Source of the DNA: an uncultured Hyphomonadaceae bacterium
GTDB lineage: Bacteria > Pseudomonadota > Alphaproteobacteria > Caulobacterales > Hyphomonadaceae
DNA length: 64,000 bases
Reading direction: 5' to 3'
Assembly (NCBI GenBank): GCA_938084575.1
Contig: CALKFG010000007.1
Span: 178,191 to 242,190 of the forward strand
Positions 1-9,365 of the stretch are shown here, piece after piece. The position numbers and the translations under genes are program-made. Under the pieces are notes generated by a model. That model was not told where the DNA came from, searched no databases, and worked only from the letters and a program-made list of their open reading frames with translations. Positions within the stretch are counted from its first letter, which is position 1. Each line of letters opens with the position of its first letter.

Positions 1-405
1 CCCGCCGGGCAGGACATCTGGTCAGGGTTCGGCACCGGCCTGTTCACCAGCCTGGCAGACGTGTTCTATTACTTGATGATCGTGCCCGCAGCGATCGCCA
101 TTGTCGCCTGCATCACCTCAAGCCGGTACATGCTGGTGCATATTTCACCCCCGGATCGAATTGGCGAGTTTTTCGGCTTCTACGCCATGGCCGGCTCCGT
201 GACCGTGTGGATGGGGCCGCTGATTGTCGAGCAGATGACGCGGGCCTTTGACGATCAGCGCCTTGGGTTTTCCGGCATCGCCTTTCTGTTTGCCGGGGGA
301 CTGGCCATCCTGGCAACGGTGAAATCGGACGAGATTGACGATCCTGAGAAGGCCGGGACCCGGACACGGGCAGACGGGCCAATTCCGGAATCGCAAACCA
401 AGTAA
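1..405 (+). CDS. MFS transporter, UMF1-like, C-terminal part (5' end outside window)
   Basis: The frame is open from base 1, so the gene begins before the window; a GTG at 61 is only an internal codon. What remains is about 134 residues: the last hydrophobic segments of a major facilitator (about residues 20-40, 60-80 and 90-105), then a hydrophilic tail rich in D, E and R. The phrase RIGEFFGFYAMAGSV between two helices resembles the UMF1/Atg22-like group, whose substrates are generally unknown. It is followed after 60 bases by ispG on the same strand. Family call is moderate because only a fragment is visible. Confidence 0.6.
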   Translation, partial: PAGQDIWSGFGTGLFTSLADVFYYLMIVPAAIAIVACITSSRYMLVHISPPDRIGEFFGFYAMAGSVTVWMGPLIVEQMTRAFDDQRLGFSGIAFLFAGGLAILATVKSDEIDDPEKAGTRTRADGPIPESQTK

Positions 406-465
406 AGGGTTTACCCCGCCGGAGATCGGCATCAGATTGCCTCTGTGAGGAGAAGGAAGCAGCTT

Positions 466-1608
466 GTGACACACAATCCGATCCGCCCCTGGCGCAATAT
501 TGAGCGCCGGAAATCCCGACAGATCATGGTCGGGTCCGTTGCCGTTGGCGGCGATGCCCCGATCAGCGTGCAGACCATGACCAACACGCCGACACCCGAT
601 GTCGCTGCGACCGTTGCCCAGATCCAGCGCGCGGCCGAGGCCGGCGCCGATATCGTCCGGGTTTCCTGTCCCGATCAGGCCTCAACGCAGGCAATGAAGG
701 CGATCGTTCAGCAATCGCCGGTGCCGCTGGTCGCGGACATCCACTTCCATTACCGACGTGGCATTGAAGCGGCAGATGCAGGCGCTGCCTGCCTGCGGAT
801 CAATCCCGGGAATATCGGCGCCCCCGAACGGGTGCGGGAAGTGGTGCATGCCGCCCGCGCCAATCACTGCTCCATCCGGATCGGCGTGAATGGCGGGTCG
901 CTGGAAAAACACCTGCTGGAAAAATATGGTGAACCCTGCCCCGATGCAATGGTCGAGAGCGCGCTGGAGCATACCCGTATCCTCGATGATCTCGGTTTTC
1001 ATGATTATAAGATCAGCGTGAAGGCCTCCGATATGTTCCTGGGTGTGGCCGCTTATCAGCAGCTGGCTGAGGCCACCGACGCCCCCCTGCATCTCGGCAT
1101 AACGGAAGCGGGCGGCCAACGAATTGGTACCGTGAAGTCCTCGATCGGCATGGGCAGCCTGCTCTGGGCCGGAATTGGCGACACGATACGGGTCTCCCTG
1201 TCCGACGAGCCGGAAGAAGAAGTCCGGGTCGGATTCGATATGCTGAAATCGCTGGGTCTGCGCACCCGCGGGGTCAATATCGTGTCCTGCCCCTCCTGCT
1301 CGCGGCAGGGGTTCGATGTCATCTCGACGGTGAAGACGCTTGAAGAACGCCTGGCGCATATCTCTGAACCGATCACCCTGTCCATCATCGGGTGCGTGGT
1401 GAATGGCCCGGGCGAGGCTGCGATGACCGATCTCGGTTTCACCGGTGGCGGCCGTGAGAGTGGCATGATGTATGTCAGCGGCAAACCGGACCACAAGCTG
1501 TCAAATGCCGATATGGTCGAGCAAATTGTGAAACAGGTGGAAGCCAAGGCGGCCCGCCTCCGGACCCAGAGCGAGACCGACGATGCGGCGCTTGCACCCG
1601 CTGAGTAA
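466..1608 (+). CDS. ispG: 4-hydroxy-3-methylbut-2-en-1-yl diphosphate synthase (flavodoxin/ferredoxin)
   Basis: IspG (GcpE) catalyses the penultimate step of the non-mevalonate isoprenoid pathway, reducing the cyclic diphosphate MEcPP to HMBPP with a [4Fe-4S] cluster. The cluster ligands are visible as C275 and C278 (CPSC) and C310 ([10 protein letters not shown]). The TIM-barrel part starts near residue 15 with the [13 protein letters not shown] signature. At 380 aa it has the usual bacterial length. I chose the GTG at 466 because an AGGAGAAGG ribosome site lies about 9 bases upstream; a GTG at 445 in the same frame would put that site inside the gene. It is probably monocistronic or read with the upstream transporter. 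Confidence 0.96.
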   Translation: MTHNPIRPWRNIERRKSRQIMVGSVAVGGDAPISVQTMTNTPTPDVAATVAQIQRAAEAGADIVRVSCPDQASTQAMKAIVQQSPVPLVADIHFHYRRGIEAADAGAACLRINPGNIGAPERVREVVHAARANHCSIRIGVNGGSLEKHLLEKYGEPCPDAMVESALEHTRILDDLGFHDYKISVKASDMFLGVAAYQQLAEATDAPLHLGITEAGGQRIGTVKSSIGMGSLLWAGIGDTIRVSLSDEPEEEVRVGFDMLKSLGLRTRGVNIVSCPSCSRQGFDVISTVKTLEERLAHISEPITLSIIGCVVNGPGEAAMTDLGFTGGGRESGMMYVSGKPDHKLSNADMVEQIVKQVEAKAARLRTQSETDDAALAPAE

Positions 1609-1703
1609 GCACCGGCCGGTCCAACCGGTCCTTATTGCCGGCGGCACCGCGGCGCAGGAACGGGCGATCCGGTTCCGCACAGCCTGTGCAGGGGCCGACT
1701 GAC

Positions 1704-2966
1704 ATGTCGACGGCGTTGCGCCGTTTGCTGTCCGGACTTCGTGGACTGTGTCTGGCCGGCGCCGTGGCCGGGTGTACCCCGCTGGGACTCAACTATGCCA
1801 GCCTCGAGATCGACAACAAGCCCGCCGTCACGCCAGAACTCGGGACCGATTTTAACCCGCAGGATGCCCGGGATCAGCTTGCCCGGGCCCTGTATGGTCC
1901 CTGGCCAGAGGCGCTCAGCATCGCCTCGACACCGCCGCGCCTGATTGATCCGGACTTCATGTCCGGGCGCGGCACGCTTGAGGAAATCCAGGTCACGATT
2001 GGAACCGGTGCCGGACAGCGCACCTTCCCGGTGGTCCTGGCCCTTCCGAACCGGGGGAAGGAGGACGGTGTCGCGCTGATTCTGAGCCAGACCTTTGTCG
2101 ACAATTGCGCCGTCTTTCCCGAAAGCCCGGTCACAGGCCCCGACGGCGCGCCCTGCCAAGGCTCAAGCCTGACGGGCCTTGTCGGATTTGCCGCGACCCG
2201 GATCTTTGGCCGCTACATTGCGGAGGCCCCGCTGGAGCGTTATCTCGACGCCGGGCTGGCCTATGCCAGCTTCTCCGGTGCGGGCTTCATCCCGGACCGC
2301 AATGGTCCCGCACAGGCCACAATGGCCGCGCTTGAGGCGGGACCGCCGCCGACCAGCGCCTTGATGGGCTGGGCCTTTGCCTATCATGCCGTTGCCCAGG
2401 AACTGAGCCTTGATCCACGGATCGACGCCCGGGCGGTGGCGGCGATGGGACACTCCCGATATGGCAAATCCGCCCTGATTGCGGCGGCATGGTCAGACCA
2501 GGTTGATGCGGCCATTGCCCATCAATCGGGATTTGCCGGGGCCGCTTCGGTTCAGTCTGAAACCGGCGAAACCCTGCGCCGCATGGCCCGGTCCTACCCC
2601 CACTGGGTCCGCCCTGGCCTGCTGGCCGACCTCGAGGCCGGCCGCATGCCACAGGTCGATCAGCATATGCTCATGGCCGCCGCGGCGCCCAAGCCCCTGT
2701 TTCTGGGCAACGCCAGACGGGATGTCTGGTCAGATCCGAATTCAACCTATCGGATGGCCCGGGCCGCAGGGGAGGTGTACGCGCAGTCCGGCCTGAACGG
2801 GCTCATCGGGCGGGGGCTGCTGGATTTCCATCCCGAGGCGGAGATCAGTTACTGGCTGCGAGGGGGCGGGCACAGCGTGGTGTCCCGCGATATCGACGCC
2901 TTTATCGACTTCATGCGGGCCCACTTTGAATCAGATCAGGCTTCACGGGCCGGCAAATTCCGTTAG
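1704..2966 (+). CDS. Glucuronoyl-esterase-like (CE15) alpha/beta hydrolase lipoprotein
   Basis: The predicted 420-aa protein begins with a short lipoprotein signal ending in VAGC, so C24 would be lipidated and the enzyme exported. The nucleophile elbow GHSRYGK puts the serine at 251 and matches the G-C/H-S-R-x-G-K signature of 4-O-methyl-glucuronoyl methylesterases. Further CE15-type blocks follow: RSYPHWV, DQHMLMAAAAPKPL and GGGHSV, with the likely catalytic H390. CE15 enzymes cleave esters between lignin alcohols and glucuronoxylan, but bacterial members have broader substrates, so the substrate here is unknown. The ATG at 1704 is chosen because the signal peptide starts there; a longer frame from 1635 would hide it. 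Confidence 0.75.
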   Translation: MSTALRRLLSGLRGLCLAGAVAGCTPLGLNYASLEIDNKPAVTPELGTDFNPQDARDQLARALYGPWPEALSIASTPPRLIDPDFMSGRGTLEEIQVTIGTGAGQRTFPVVLALPNRGKEDGVALILSQTFVDNCAVFPESPVTGPDGAPCQGSSLTGLVGFAATRIFGRYIAEAPLERYLDAGLAYASFSGAGFIPDRNGPAQATMAALEAGPPPTSALMGWAFAYHAVAQELSLDPRIDARAVAAMGHSRYGKSALIAAAWSDQVDAAIAHQSGFAGAASVQSETGETLRRMARSYPHWVRPGLLADLEAGRMPQVDQHMLMAAAAPKPLFLGNARRDVWSDPNSTYRMARAAGEVYAQSGLNGLIGRGLLDFHPEAEISYWLRGGGHSVVSRDIDAFIDFMRAHFESDQASRAGKFR

Positions 2967-3000
2967 CCTCTGTGGCAAAAGCATTTTGGAGGAAAAAAAC

Positions 3001-3426
3001 ATGACACACCAACCCTTTCTGACGCCTGTCCTGATCCTGATCTGCTGGACTCTGATTATGTGGATGTGGATGTATCTGACCCGTATTCCAGCCATGCAGG
3101 CCGCCGAGATCCATCCGGATGAGGCCCGCCATCCCCATACCTATGGCGACCGGCTGCCCTCGAATGTCCGGGCGGTGGCAGACAATTACAATCACCTGCA
3201 TGAGCAGCCCACCGTGTTCTATGCCCTGATGCTGTTTGCAGCGTCCACCGGAGGGGCCAGTGCGCTCCTGCTCAACCTTGCTTATGTCTATGTCGGCCTG
3301 CGGGTGGTCCACTCCCTGGTTCAGGTTCTGGTCCGTCAGGTGATGCCGCGATTCCTGATTTTTGCGGTCAGCTCACTGGTCCTCATCAGCATGGCAGCCA
3401 GTCAGGCGGTTCGGGTCTTCCTGTAG
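3001..3426 (+). CDS. MAPEG family membrane protein
   Basis: A 141-aa integral membrane protein with about four hydrophobic segments (residues 8-25, 75-90, 95-112 and 118-138). The cytoplasmic-loop signature around residues 55-75, with NYNHLHEQPTVFYAL, is typical of MAPEG proteins (membrane-associated proteins in eicosanoid and glutathione metabolism). Bacterial members are usually uncharacterised and some show glutathione transferase activity. A strong GGAGG site sits 7 bases before the ATG at 3001, which decides the start over an ATG at 2926 that would overlap the upstream esterase gene. prfA follows 26 bases later. Confidence 0.82.
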   Translation: MTHQPFLTPVLILICWTLIMWMWMYLTRIPAMQAAEIHPDEARHPHTYGDRLPSNVRAVADNYNHLHEQPTVFYALMLFAASTGGASALLLNLAYVYVGLRVVHSLVQVLVRQVMPRFLIFAVSSLVLISMAASQAVRVFL

Positions 3427-3452
3427 CCGGCAATTAGGGCTACAGCCCGACC

Positions 3453-4529
3453 ATGTCGAACATACCGCAAACCCGGCTCGAGCAAGTCGTTGACCGCTTT
3501 GAAGAGGTCGAGGCCCGTATGGGCGCGACAACCGACAGCGACGAAATCGTCGCACTGTCGCGTGAGCATGCTGAACTGAGGCCAATCGCCGAAGGGGCCA
3601 GAGCCCTGCTGGTCATGCGTGCCGGGATTGCGGAGGCCGAAGCCCTGTTGACCGCGGGCGATCCCGACATGGCCGAACTGGCGCAGGACGAGCTCCAGGT
3701 TCTGCGCAGCCAGCTGCCGGCGGCCGAGAAGGCCATGCAGCTCCTGCTGATCCCGCGCGACACCGATGACAAGGCCAGTATCGTGCTGGAAGTCCGGGCC
3801 GGGACAGGGGGGGACGAAGCGGCTCTGTTCGCTGGCGACCTGTTTCGGATGTACACCCGCTATGCCCAGTTACAGGGCTGGAAAGTTGATCTGGTGAGTG
3901 CCTCAGAGGGCGATGTTGGCGGCTATAAGGAGATCATTGCCAATGTCGAAGGCGACGGTGCCTTTGGGCGCCTGAAATGGGAAAGCGGCGTCCACCGCGT
4001 GCAGCGGGTCCCCGCCACCGAAACCCAGGGACGGATCCACACATCGGCCGCCTCGGTCGCGGTCCTGCCGGCGCCGGAAGACGTTGAAATTGACATCCGG
4101 CCAGAGGATATACGGATCGATACGATGCGCGCCTCCGGCTCCGGCGGCCAGCATGTCAACACCACAGATTCTGCCGTGCGCATCACCCACCTGCCGACCG
4201 GTCTGGTGGCGACCAGCTCTGAAAAGTCGCAGCACGTCAATCGCGACAAGGCGATGCAGCAGCTCAAAATTCGCCTGTACGAGCAGGAAAAGGCCGCCCG
4301 CGATTCTGAACGCGCTGATGCCCGGGCCGAGCAGATCGGATCCGGGGACCGCAGCCAGAAAGTCCGGACCTATAATTATCCGGAAAACCGGCTCACCGAC
4401 CATCGGATTGGTCTGACCCTGTATGCCCTCGACAAGATCATTACCGGCGACCGGCTGGACGAGGTGGTCACGGCCCTGATGGCGGAGGATCAGGCGCGCC
4501 GTCTGGCTGCAATGGAACGGGACGCTTGA
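3453..4529 (+). CDS. prfA: Peptide chain release factor 1
   Basis: RF1 recognises UAA and UAG stop codons and triggers peptidyl-tRNA hydrolysis on the ribosome. The stop-recognition tripeptide P187-A188-T189 (VQRVPATE) identifies RF1 rather than RF2 (SPF). The catalytic GGQ loop is at 231-233 within [14 protein letters not shown]. Length (358 aa) is normal. The stop codon overlaps the TTG start of prmC by 4 bases, so the release factor is translationally coupled to the methyltransferase that modifies its GGQ glutamine. Confidence 0.98.
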   Translation: MSNIPQTRLEQVVDRFEEVEARMGATTDSDEIVALSREHAELRPIAEGARALLVMRAGIAEAEALLTAGDPDMAELAQDELQVLRSQLPAAEKAMQLLLIPRDTDDKASIVLEVRAGTGGDEAALFAGDLFRMYTRYAQLQGWKVDLVSASEGDVGGYKEIIANVEGDGAFGRLKWESGVHRVQRVPATETQGRIHTSAASVAVLPAPEDVEIDIRPEDIRIDTMRASGSGGQHVNTTDSAVRITHLPTGLVATSSEKSQHVNRDKAMQQLKIRLYEQEKAARDSERADARAEQIGSGDRSQKVRTYNYPENRLTDHRIGLTLYALDKIITGDRLDEVVTALMAEDQARRLAAMERDA

Positions 4530-5386
4530 GCGCTGCGCAAGAGACCTATGCGACCCTATTACAGCAGGCCGCGAGGCGCCTGAAGGCGGCCGGCCTGGAC
4601 CGCCCTGCCAGCGACGCCCGGCGCCTGCTGCGCACCGCGACGGGCCTGTCTGGCCTGGACCTGATCCGGATCGAACCGACTCCGGTCGACCCGCACCATG
4701 CAGTGCAGTTTGAGACCCTCATGGCCCGCCGCCTGCACCATGAGCCGCTGGCCCACATTACCGGCCGGACCGACTTTTATGGCCTCAACCTGTGCTGTGA
4801 TGGCCGCGCCCTCATTCCCCGGAGCGACAGCGAGTGCGTGATTGATCTGGCCCTGTCGGTTTTACCCGCGCAGGGCGCGCCGCGGATCCTCGATCTCGGA
4901 ACCGGATCGGGCTGCCTGCTGCTGGCCCTGCTCGATCAGCGCCCCGACGCCACCGGAACCGGCATTGATCTCAGCCCGCAGGCAATTTCGCTCGCCCGCG
5001 ACAATGCCCGCAGAACCGGGCTGTCTGAACGGGCCAGCTTCCAGCCGCGGGGCTGGGCAGCCCTCGACGACTGGTCGGACGCGGACCTGATCCTCAGCAA
5101 TCCGCCCTATATCGTGCGCAGCCTGCTCCCGGCGCTCGCCCCGGAGGTCCGGATATACGACCCCACTCTGGCCCTCGATGGCGGCCCGGATGGCCTGGTG
5201 GCCTATCGCGACATTATCGCGCTTGCGCGCCGCCGGATGTCGCCCACGGCCCGCCTGGTGTTCGAAATCGGCTATGATCAGGACAGGGCGGTTTCAGCCC
5301 TGCTTGAGGCCGCGGGTTTTGACATCATCGGCCGGCGGCAGGACCTTGGCGGACACGATCGCGCCATCGCCGCCCGGCGGTCCTGA
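4526..5386 (+). CDS. prmC: Peptide chain release factor N5-glutamine methyltransferase
   Basis: PrmC (HemK) methylates the glutamine of the GGQ motif in RF1 and RF2 using S-adenosylmethionine. An N-terminal helical domain (about 1-90) is followed by a Rossmann methyltransferase domain with the SAM loop DLGTGSG (about 124-130) and the N192-P193-P194-Y195 catalytic motif. The start is TTG at 4526, overlapping the prfA stop; the first residues (after fMet) align with the normal family start. At 286 aa it is full length. The prfA-prmC order is conserved in bacteria. Confidence 0.96.
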   Translation: MSAAQETYATLLQQAARRLKAAGLDRPASDARRLLRTATGLSGLDLIRIEPTPVDPHHAVQFETLMARRLHHEPLAHITGRTDFYGLNLCCDGRALIPRSDSECVIDLALSVLPAQGAPRILDLGTGSGCLLLALLDQRPDATGTGIDLSPQAISLARDNARRTGLSERASFQPRGWAALDDWSDADLILSNPPYIVRSLLPALAPEVRIYDPTLALDGGPDGLVAYRDIIALARRRMSPTARLVFEIGYDQDRAVSALLEAAGFDIIGRRQDLGGHDRAIAARRS

Positions 5387-5554
5387 GATAAAACACTTGG
5401 CGAATCCGGTTCGGCGAGCTAGGTAAGCAGCAAAGGCGTCGATTTGGGGTTTCGTGTCGCGCCTTCAGCTTGCGCAACCGCATAGATATACTGGACAGCA
5501 ACCGCGCAGAATCCGTCCGGCTCGACCGGGCTTAAACAATTGAAAGATCAGCTG

Positions 5555-6220
5555 ATGGCCATGCAGCGTAAGCGTCGCCGCCGCCCAGGCGGGAACACTA
5601 ACACTCAAAACAACAATCCGAACCGGCACTATGAAAGCAATGGCCCGGATGTTCGGATCCGCGGCTCTGCGCAGCAGATTCTGGAAAAATACCTTCAATA
5701 CGCCCGCGACGCGCACACGTCCGGTGATCGGATCAAGGCCGAGGGTCTGTTCCAGCACGCCGAGCATTATGCCCGCATCGTCGCGTCCTTTGAGAAGCAG
5801 AAAGAAGAAGAACGCAGGGATCGCGAGGAAAGAGACGCCAGACGGGCCGAGGAACAGGCGCTCCGCCAGCCCCCGGAGGAGGACGAGATGTCGCGCGAGT
5901 CCGCGCCTGCCGAGGACGCCACCCCGGAGGAGGCTCAGGCCCCTGACGAGGCGCCAAGGCGGCGCGGCCGGCGGCCCCGCGCTGCGGCGCCCGAAGTGGA
6001 TCAGGGCGACATGTCCCGCCGGGACCCGGACGGAACGTCAGAAGAGACCGCAGACGACGCCCGGGCCGACACCGTCTCCTCAGACGAGAAACCGCGCCGG
6101 AGACGCCGGACCTACACGCCCAGAGAGGCTGCGGCCGCAGAGGATGACGGCGTGCTGAAAACCCTGTCGCGCGGCGCTGACGAGGCGGACGGCCTGGGCC
6201 AAACCGAGGACGCCTCCTAA
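5555..6220 (+). CDS. DUF4167 domain protein, probable RNA-associated
   Basis: A 221-aa basic and acidic low-complexity protein. Residues about 20-75 carry the DUF4167 core, with YESNGPDVRIRG, QQILEKYLQYARDA and the helix QHAEHYARI. The N-terminus is an arginine-rich stretch (QRKRRRRPGG), and the rest is a charged E/R/A/P tail with several RRGRR-type clusters. The family is restricted largely to Alphaproteobacteria and often follows prfA-prmC, as here. Its function is not established; the basic N-terminus suggests nucleic acid or ribosome contact (inference). ATG 5555 is chosen; a TTG at 5540 or ATG at 5561 are alternatives. Its stop overlaps that of the convergent next gene by 4 bases. Confidence 0.85.
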   Translation: MAMQRKRRRRPGGNTNTQNNNPNRHYESNGPDVRIRGSAQQILEKYLQYARDAHTSGDRIKAEGLFQHAEHYARIVASFEKQKEEERRDREERDARRAEEQALRQPPEEDEMSRESAPAEDATPEEAQAPDEAPRRRGRRPRAAAPEVDQGDMSRRDPDGTSEETADDARADTVSSDEKPRRRRRTYTPREAAAAEDDGVLKTLSRGADEADGLGQTEDAS

Positions 6221-7383
6221 ATCATCGCATCATCGGTTTCGAGACCGAACAAAAGGCGGCCGGTCAGTTCCCAGGTCGCCGGCGCCGTGACGATGTGCTG
6301 GGTGATGGCATGCGCGTCCCGGAACCGTCTTTGCAGGCTGTTGGAGCGGTAGAGCGCCACACCGCCGCCCATGTCATACATCGACCGACAAATATCTGCC
6401 GCGGTCCGGACCATATGGGTACAGGCCATGCGCAGCGCAGCACGCCGCGCGGTCGGGATCTCCCCCGTGTGTGTGGCCATGTCCCAGGTCATCTCGACCT
6501 CATCAAGCAGATACCCCCGTGCGGCCCTGAAATCCGCCGTCTGCCGGGCATATTCAACCTGAACAATGTTGCGCTGGGCCAGAGTGCGGGACGATCCCTG
6601 CGGCTTCTTCGCCGCCGCCAGCTCGGCAAAATCATTCAGGGCCCCGGACGCGTTGCCGAGGGCCACGGCCGAGACTCCCAAAGCCAGAAGACCAAAGGGG
6701 GGGAATGAAAATAAAGGCCCGTCCTGCACCGGCGCATCACTGACAAGAGAGACGCTGCGGCGGCGCGGCACGCGGATGGCCTCGACCTCGAAATCCCCGG
6801 ACCCGGTTCCTTCAAGGCCCATAACACTCCAGGTGTCGAGCAGCTTGGCCTCTGCCGCGGGGAATATCATCATGCGGGCATCCGGTCTGCCGGACGGCAG
6901 CGTCTTCATGGCGCCCTGCTCAAAAATCAGCGCACCGCCACACAACCAGGAACAATTGGCCGAACCCGATCCCCATTGCCAGCGACCTGAGACAATATAG
7001 TCGTCTCCATCCAGCTCCGCCCGCCCCATCGGCGCAAAAACGCCGCCAGTGATGGCGGTGGCATCGCCATAGATCTCGGCAGCGGTTTCCGGCGACAGAT
7101 ACGCCGCATTCATGGCCGTCGTGCCGGCAATCATGGCACACCAGGCCGCGCTGGCATTTGCCTCTGCAAGGACTTCAAGAAGCTCGACAATCTGTCTGGG
7201 CGTACATTCAAATCCGCCATATGCCGCCGGCGTGACCATGCGGAACACACCGGCCTGAGCCATTTTCTGCGCCAGGTCGAAGGGAAGGCGTCGAGCCGCT
7301 TCCATCTCCTCACACCTTGTTTGCAGTTCCGGGACCAGGCTATGAGCCGCCTGGATCAGCGGATGAGAGTCTTGGCGCGCCAT
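6217..7383 (-). CDS. Acyl-CoA dehydrogenase-fold flavoprotein (group D monooxygenase-like)
   Basis: The 388-aa protein has the three-domain acyl-CoA dehydrogenase fold: N-terminal helices (1-110), a beta domain with GGVFAPMGRAELDGDDYIVSG (about 110-215), and a C-terminal helical domain. Sequence features such as AAYGGFECTPRQIVELLEVLA, the WQWGSGSANCSW segment and absence of an obvious catalytic glutamate resemble the HsaA/HpaB-like flavin monooxygenases and nitroalkane-type branch more than true beta-oxidation dehydrogenases. Substrate unknown. It stands alone on the minus strand, tail to tail with the DUF4167 gene and divergent from the ArsC-like gene, so it probably has its own promoter between 7384 and 7492. 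Confidence 0.75.
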   Translation of the reverse strand: MARQDSHPLIQAAHSLVPELQTRCEEMEAARRLPFDLAQKMAQAGVFRMVTPAAYGGFECTPRQIVELLEVLAEANASAAWCAMIAGTTAMNAAYLSPETAAEIYGDATAITGGVFAPMGRAELDGDDYIVSGRWQWGSGSANCSWLCGGALIFEQGAMKTLPSGRPDARMMIFPAAEAKLLDTWSVMGLEGTGSGDFEVEAIRVPRRRSVSLVSDAPVQDGPLFSFPPFGLLALGVSAVALGNASGALNDFAELAAAKKPQGSSRTLAQRNIVQVEYARQTADFRAARGYLLDEVEMTWDMATHTGEIPTARRAALRMACTHMVRTAADICRSMYDMGGGVALYRSNSLQRRFRDAHAITQHIVTAPATWELTGRLLFGLETDDAMI

Positions 7384-7492
7384 GCTGCGTCCTCCTGCGT
7401 GCAGTCTGGGGCGCCCGTGCCCTTCTGTCCAGCAGCCCCTTCATTTGTCCCCATAACGTCGTATGTCAGCCAGACACATTCAGGAGGTGCTC

Positions 7493-7840
7493 ATGACCTA
7501 TACCCTTATTCACCACACGGGCTGCGGAACATCACGCAAGGGGCTGGCCCTGCTGGAAGCCCGCGGCATCGCCGTCGAGGTCCGCAAATATATGACGGCC
7601 AGCGGCCGTCTGAGCGTTGAGGATCTTCAGGACATCGCCCTTAAAATGGGATCTGTGTCGCCGCGGGCCTTTCTGAGGGAGAAAGATGCACAACAGGCCG
7701 GACTTTCTGCCGACTTGAGTGATGCCGACCTGTTTCAGGCCATGGCCGATAATCCGAAACTGATCCAGCGCCCGATTGGCCTGCAGGGCGGACGGGCCGT
7801 CCTCGGGCGCCCGATGGAAAAGCTTCTGGATATTCTTTAG
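7493..7840 (+). CDS. ArsC/Spx-family thioredoxin-fold protein, probable glutaredoxin-type arsenate reductase
   Basis: A 115-aa protein with the ArsC signature HTGCGTSRKG, placing the nucleophilic cysteine at residue 11, and the downstream LIQRPIGLQGGRAVLGRP block that contains the anion-binding arginines of ArsC (residues about 85-103). Glutaredoxin-type ArsC reduces arsenate to arsenite, but YffB/Spx-like relatives share the fold. No arsenite pump or ArsR regulator lies nearby, which weakens a resistance role. An AGGAGG site 7 bases upstream of ATG 7493 fixes the start. Confidence 0.78.
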   Translation: MTYTLIHHTGCGTSRKGLALLEARGIAVEVRKYMTASGRLSVEDLQDIALKMGSVSPRAFLREKDAQQAGLSADLSDADLFQAMADNPKLIQRPIGLQGGRAVLGRPMEKLLDIL

Positions 7841-7958
7841 CCCAGTTTGCCAGAGAAACGCATTCCGACGCCCGGATAGATGAAATTTCATGGTTTTCGG
7901 AGACCCGTTTGAAACCCTGATCAGTCATGACAGGGGTTCAGGATGAACGGGGTTTGAG

Positions 7959-8222
7959 ATGTTTGTGTTCCAGGTGTTAGCAACCGTGCTTTTGATCTTT
8001 TCAGCCGCCTGCTTTTTCGGGCCGCAGCTGGTCATTTACGGGCCCCGCGCCTTTTTTGCGTTGTCCAGGCGCCGTGAAGCCCGCTTCGTTGCCGGCTTTC
8101 TTGTCACCGTGATGGGCTTCATCGCCCTGGCGCCAACCGCCTCTGATGCCCTGGTTTCGGGGGGTGAAACCCTCCTTGCCATGGCCCTGGAAACAGCAAC
8201 ATTGTCTTTTGGATTGATTTAG
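7959..8222 (+). CDS. Small hypothetical membrane protein
   Basis: An 87-aa open frame with two hydrophobic segments (about residues 4-30 and 45-62) separated by a basic loop SRRREAR, and a moderately hydrophobic C-terminus. No family recognised. There is only a weak ribosome site. It fills the space between the ArsC-like gene and the mesaconyl-CoA hydratase on the same strand. The topology and codon pattern favour a real gene, but homologues would be needed to be sure. Confidence 0.45.
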   Translation: MFVFQVLATVLLIFSAACFFGPQLVIYGPRAFFALSRRREARFVAGFLVTVMGFIALAPTASDALVSGGETLLAMALETATLSFGLI

Positions 8223-8268
8223 CGCCTTTCCCTCTTGACCGCACCCGCGATGATCGGTCATTGGCGCC

Positions 8269-9309
8269 ATGATCAAGTCATCCCCAGGGAATTTCCTCGA
8301 AGACTTTCATGTCGGAATGGAACTGCGCCACGCCACGCCGCTGACCCTCAGCGACGGCGATGTCAGCCTGTATCGGGGCCTGACCGGCACCCGCCACGCC
8401 CTTTACTGTGCCGAGACCGTTGCAACTGCAAACGGCTTTGAGCGTCTGGCGGTGGATCCGCTTCTCGCCTTCCACGTGGTTTTCGGAAAAACCGTGCCCG
8501 ACCTGTCTCTGAATGCCGTCGCCAATCTGGGCTATGCCGATGGCCGGTTCCTGCGCCCGGTCTATCCCGGCGACACGCTGCGCGCCGAATCACAGGTGCT
8601 GGGTCTCAAAGAGAACTCGAATGGCAAAACCGGTGTCGTCTATATACGCACCCGCGGGCTGAATCAGAGGGATGAAGAGGTGCTGTCCTACATTCGCTGG
8701 GTCATGGTGCATAAGCGCGACCGGTCTTCAAAACGACTGGATGCCCGGATACCCGACCTGCCAAAAGCCGTGGACCCGGCGACCCTGCAGCCAACGGGAT
8801 GCTATGACCACTGGGATGACGCGCTGTCGGGCTCGGGCCATCGATATGAAGACTATGCGATTGGTGAGCAGATCGACCATGTCGACGGCATGACCGTCGA
8901 AGATGCGGAACACCAGGTCGCGACCCGCCTGTACCAGAATACGGCGCGCGTTCATTTCAATGCATTTGCCCAGGCCAAAGAACGCTTCGGCAAGCGCCTC
9001 ATCTATGGCGGCGTTGTGATTTCTCTGGCCAGGGCGCTCTCCTTTAACGGCCTGGGGAATGCCGCAGAGCTTCTCGCCATCAATGCCGGCACGCATGCGG
9101 GACCCTTTTTTGCCGGTGAAACGCTCTTTGCCTGGAGCGAAATCCTCGACAAGGCAGAGCTGTCTGACACGACCGGCGCCCTTCGCCTTCGACTGGTCGC
9201 GGTGAAAGATCAGGACCCCGGCCAGTTTGTCCGCCTCGGCGCGGACGGAACATATGCCAAGGGCGTCTGCCTCGACTTTGATTACTGGGCTGCGATTCCC
9301 CGCCGTTAG
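8269..9309 (+). CDS. mch: Mesaconyl-CoA hydratase (MaoC-type double hot-dog)
   Basis: The 346-aa protein contains two MaoC-like hot-dog units (about 15-155 and 195-340). Blocks such as LLAFHVVFGKTVPDLSLNAV, LGLKENSNGKTGVVY and VLSYIRWVMVHKRD match, as I recall the family, mesaconyl-CoA hydratase (beta-methylmalyl-CoA dehydratase) rather than generic MaoC enzymes. That enzyme converts mesaconyl-CoA and (2R,3S)-beta-methylmalyl-CoA in the ethylmalonyl-CoA pathway for acetyl-CoA assimilation. The preceding pathway step, methylsuccinyl-CoA dehydrogenase, is encoded near 58 kb in this window, which supports the call. ATG 8269 gives the normal N-terminus (PGNFLEDFHVGME). Confidence 0.85.
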   Translation: MIKSSPGNFLEDFHVGMELRHATPLTLSDGDVSLYRGLTGTRHALYCAETVATANGFERLAVDPLLAFHVVFGKTVPDLSLNAVANLGYADGRFLRPVYPGDTLRAESQVLGLKENSNGKTGVVYIRTRGLNQRDEEVLSYIRWVMVHKRDRSSKRLDARIPDLPKAVDPATLQPTGCYDHWDDALSGSGHRYEDYAIGEQIDHVDGMTVEDAEHQVATRLYQNTARVHFNAFAQAKERFGKRLIYGGVVISLARALSFNGLGNAAELLAINAGTHAGPFFAGETLFAWSEILDKAELSDTTGALRLRLVAVKDQDPGQFVRLGADGTYAKGVCLDFDYWAAIPRR

Positions 9310-9365
9310 ATCACCGGCTGGACCCCGCTCTGGCCTGCGCCGGACAGACCGCCTATACCCTGCGC

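Noticed and set aside
7493..7840. Arsenic resistance locus.
   Set aside because: The ArsC-like protein stands alone, with no arsR, arsB or acr3 gene nearby.
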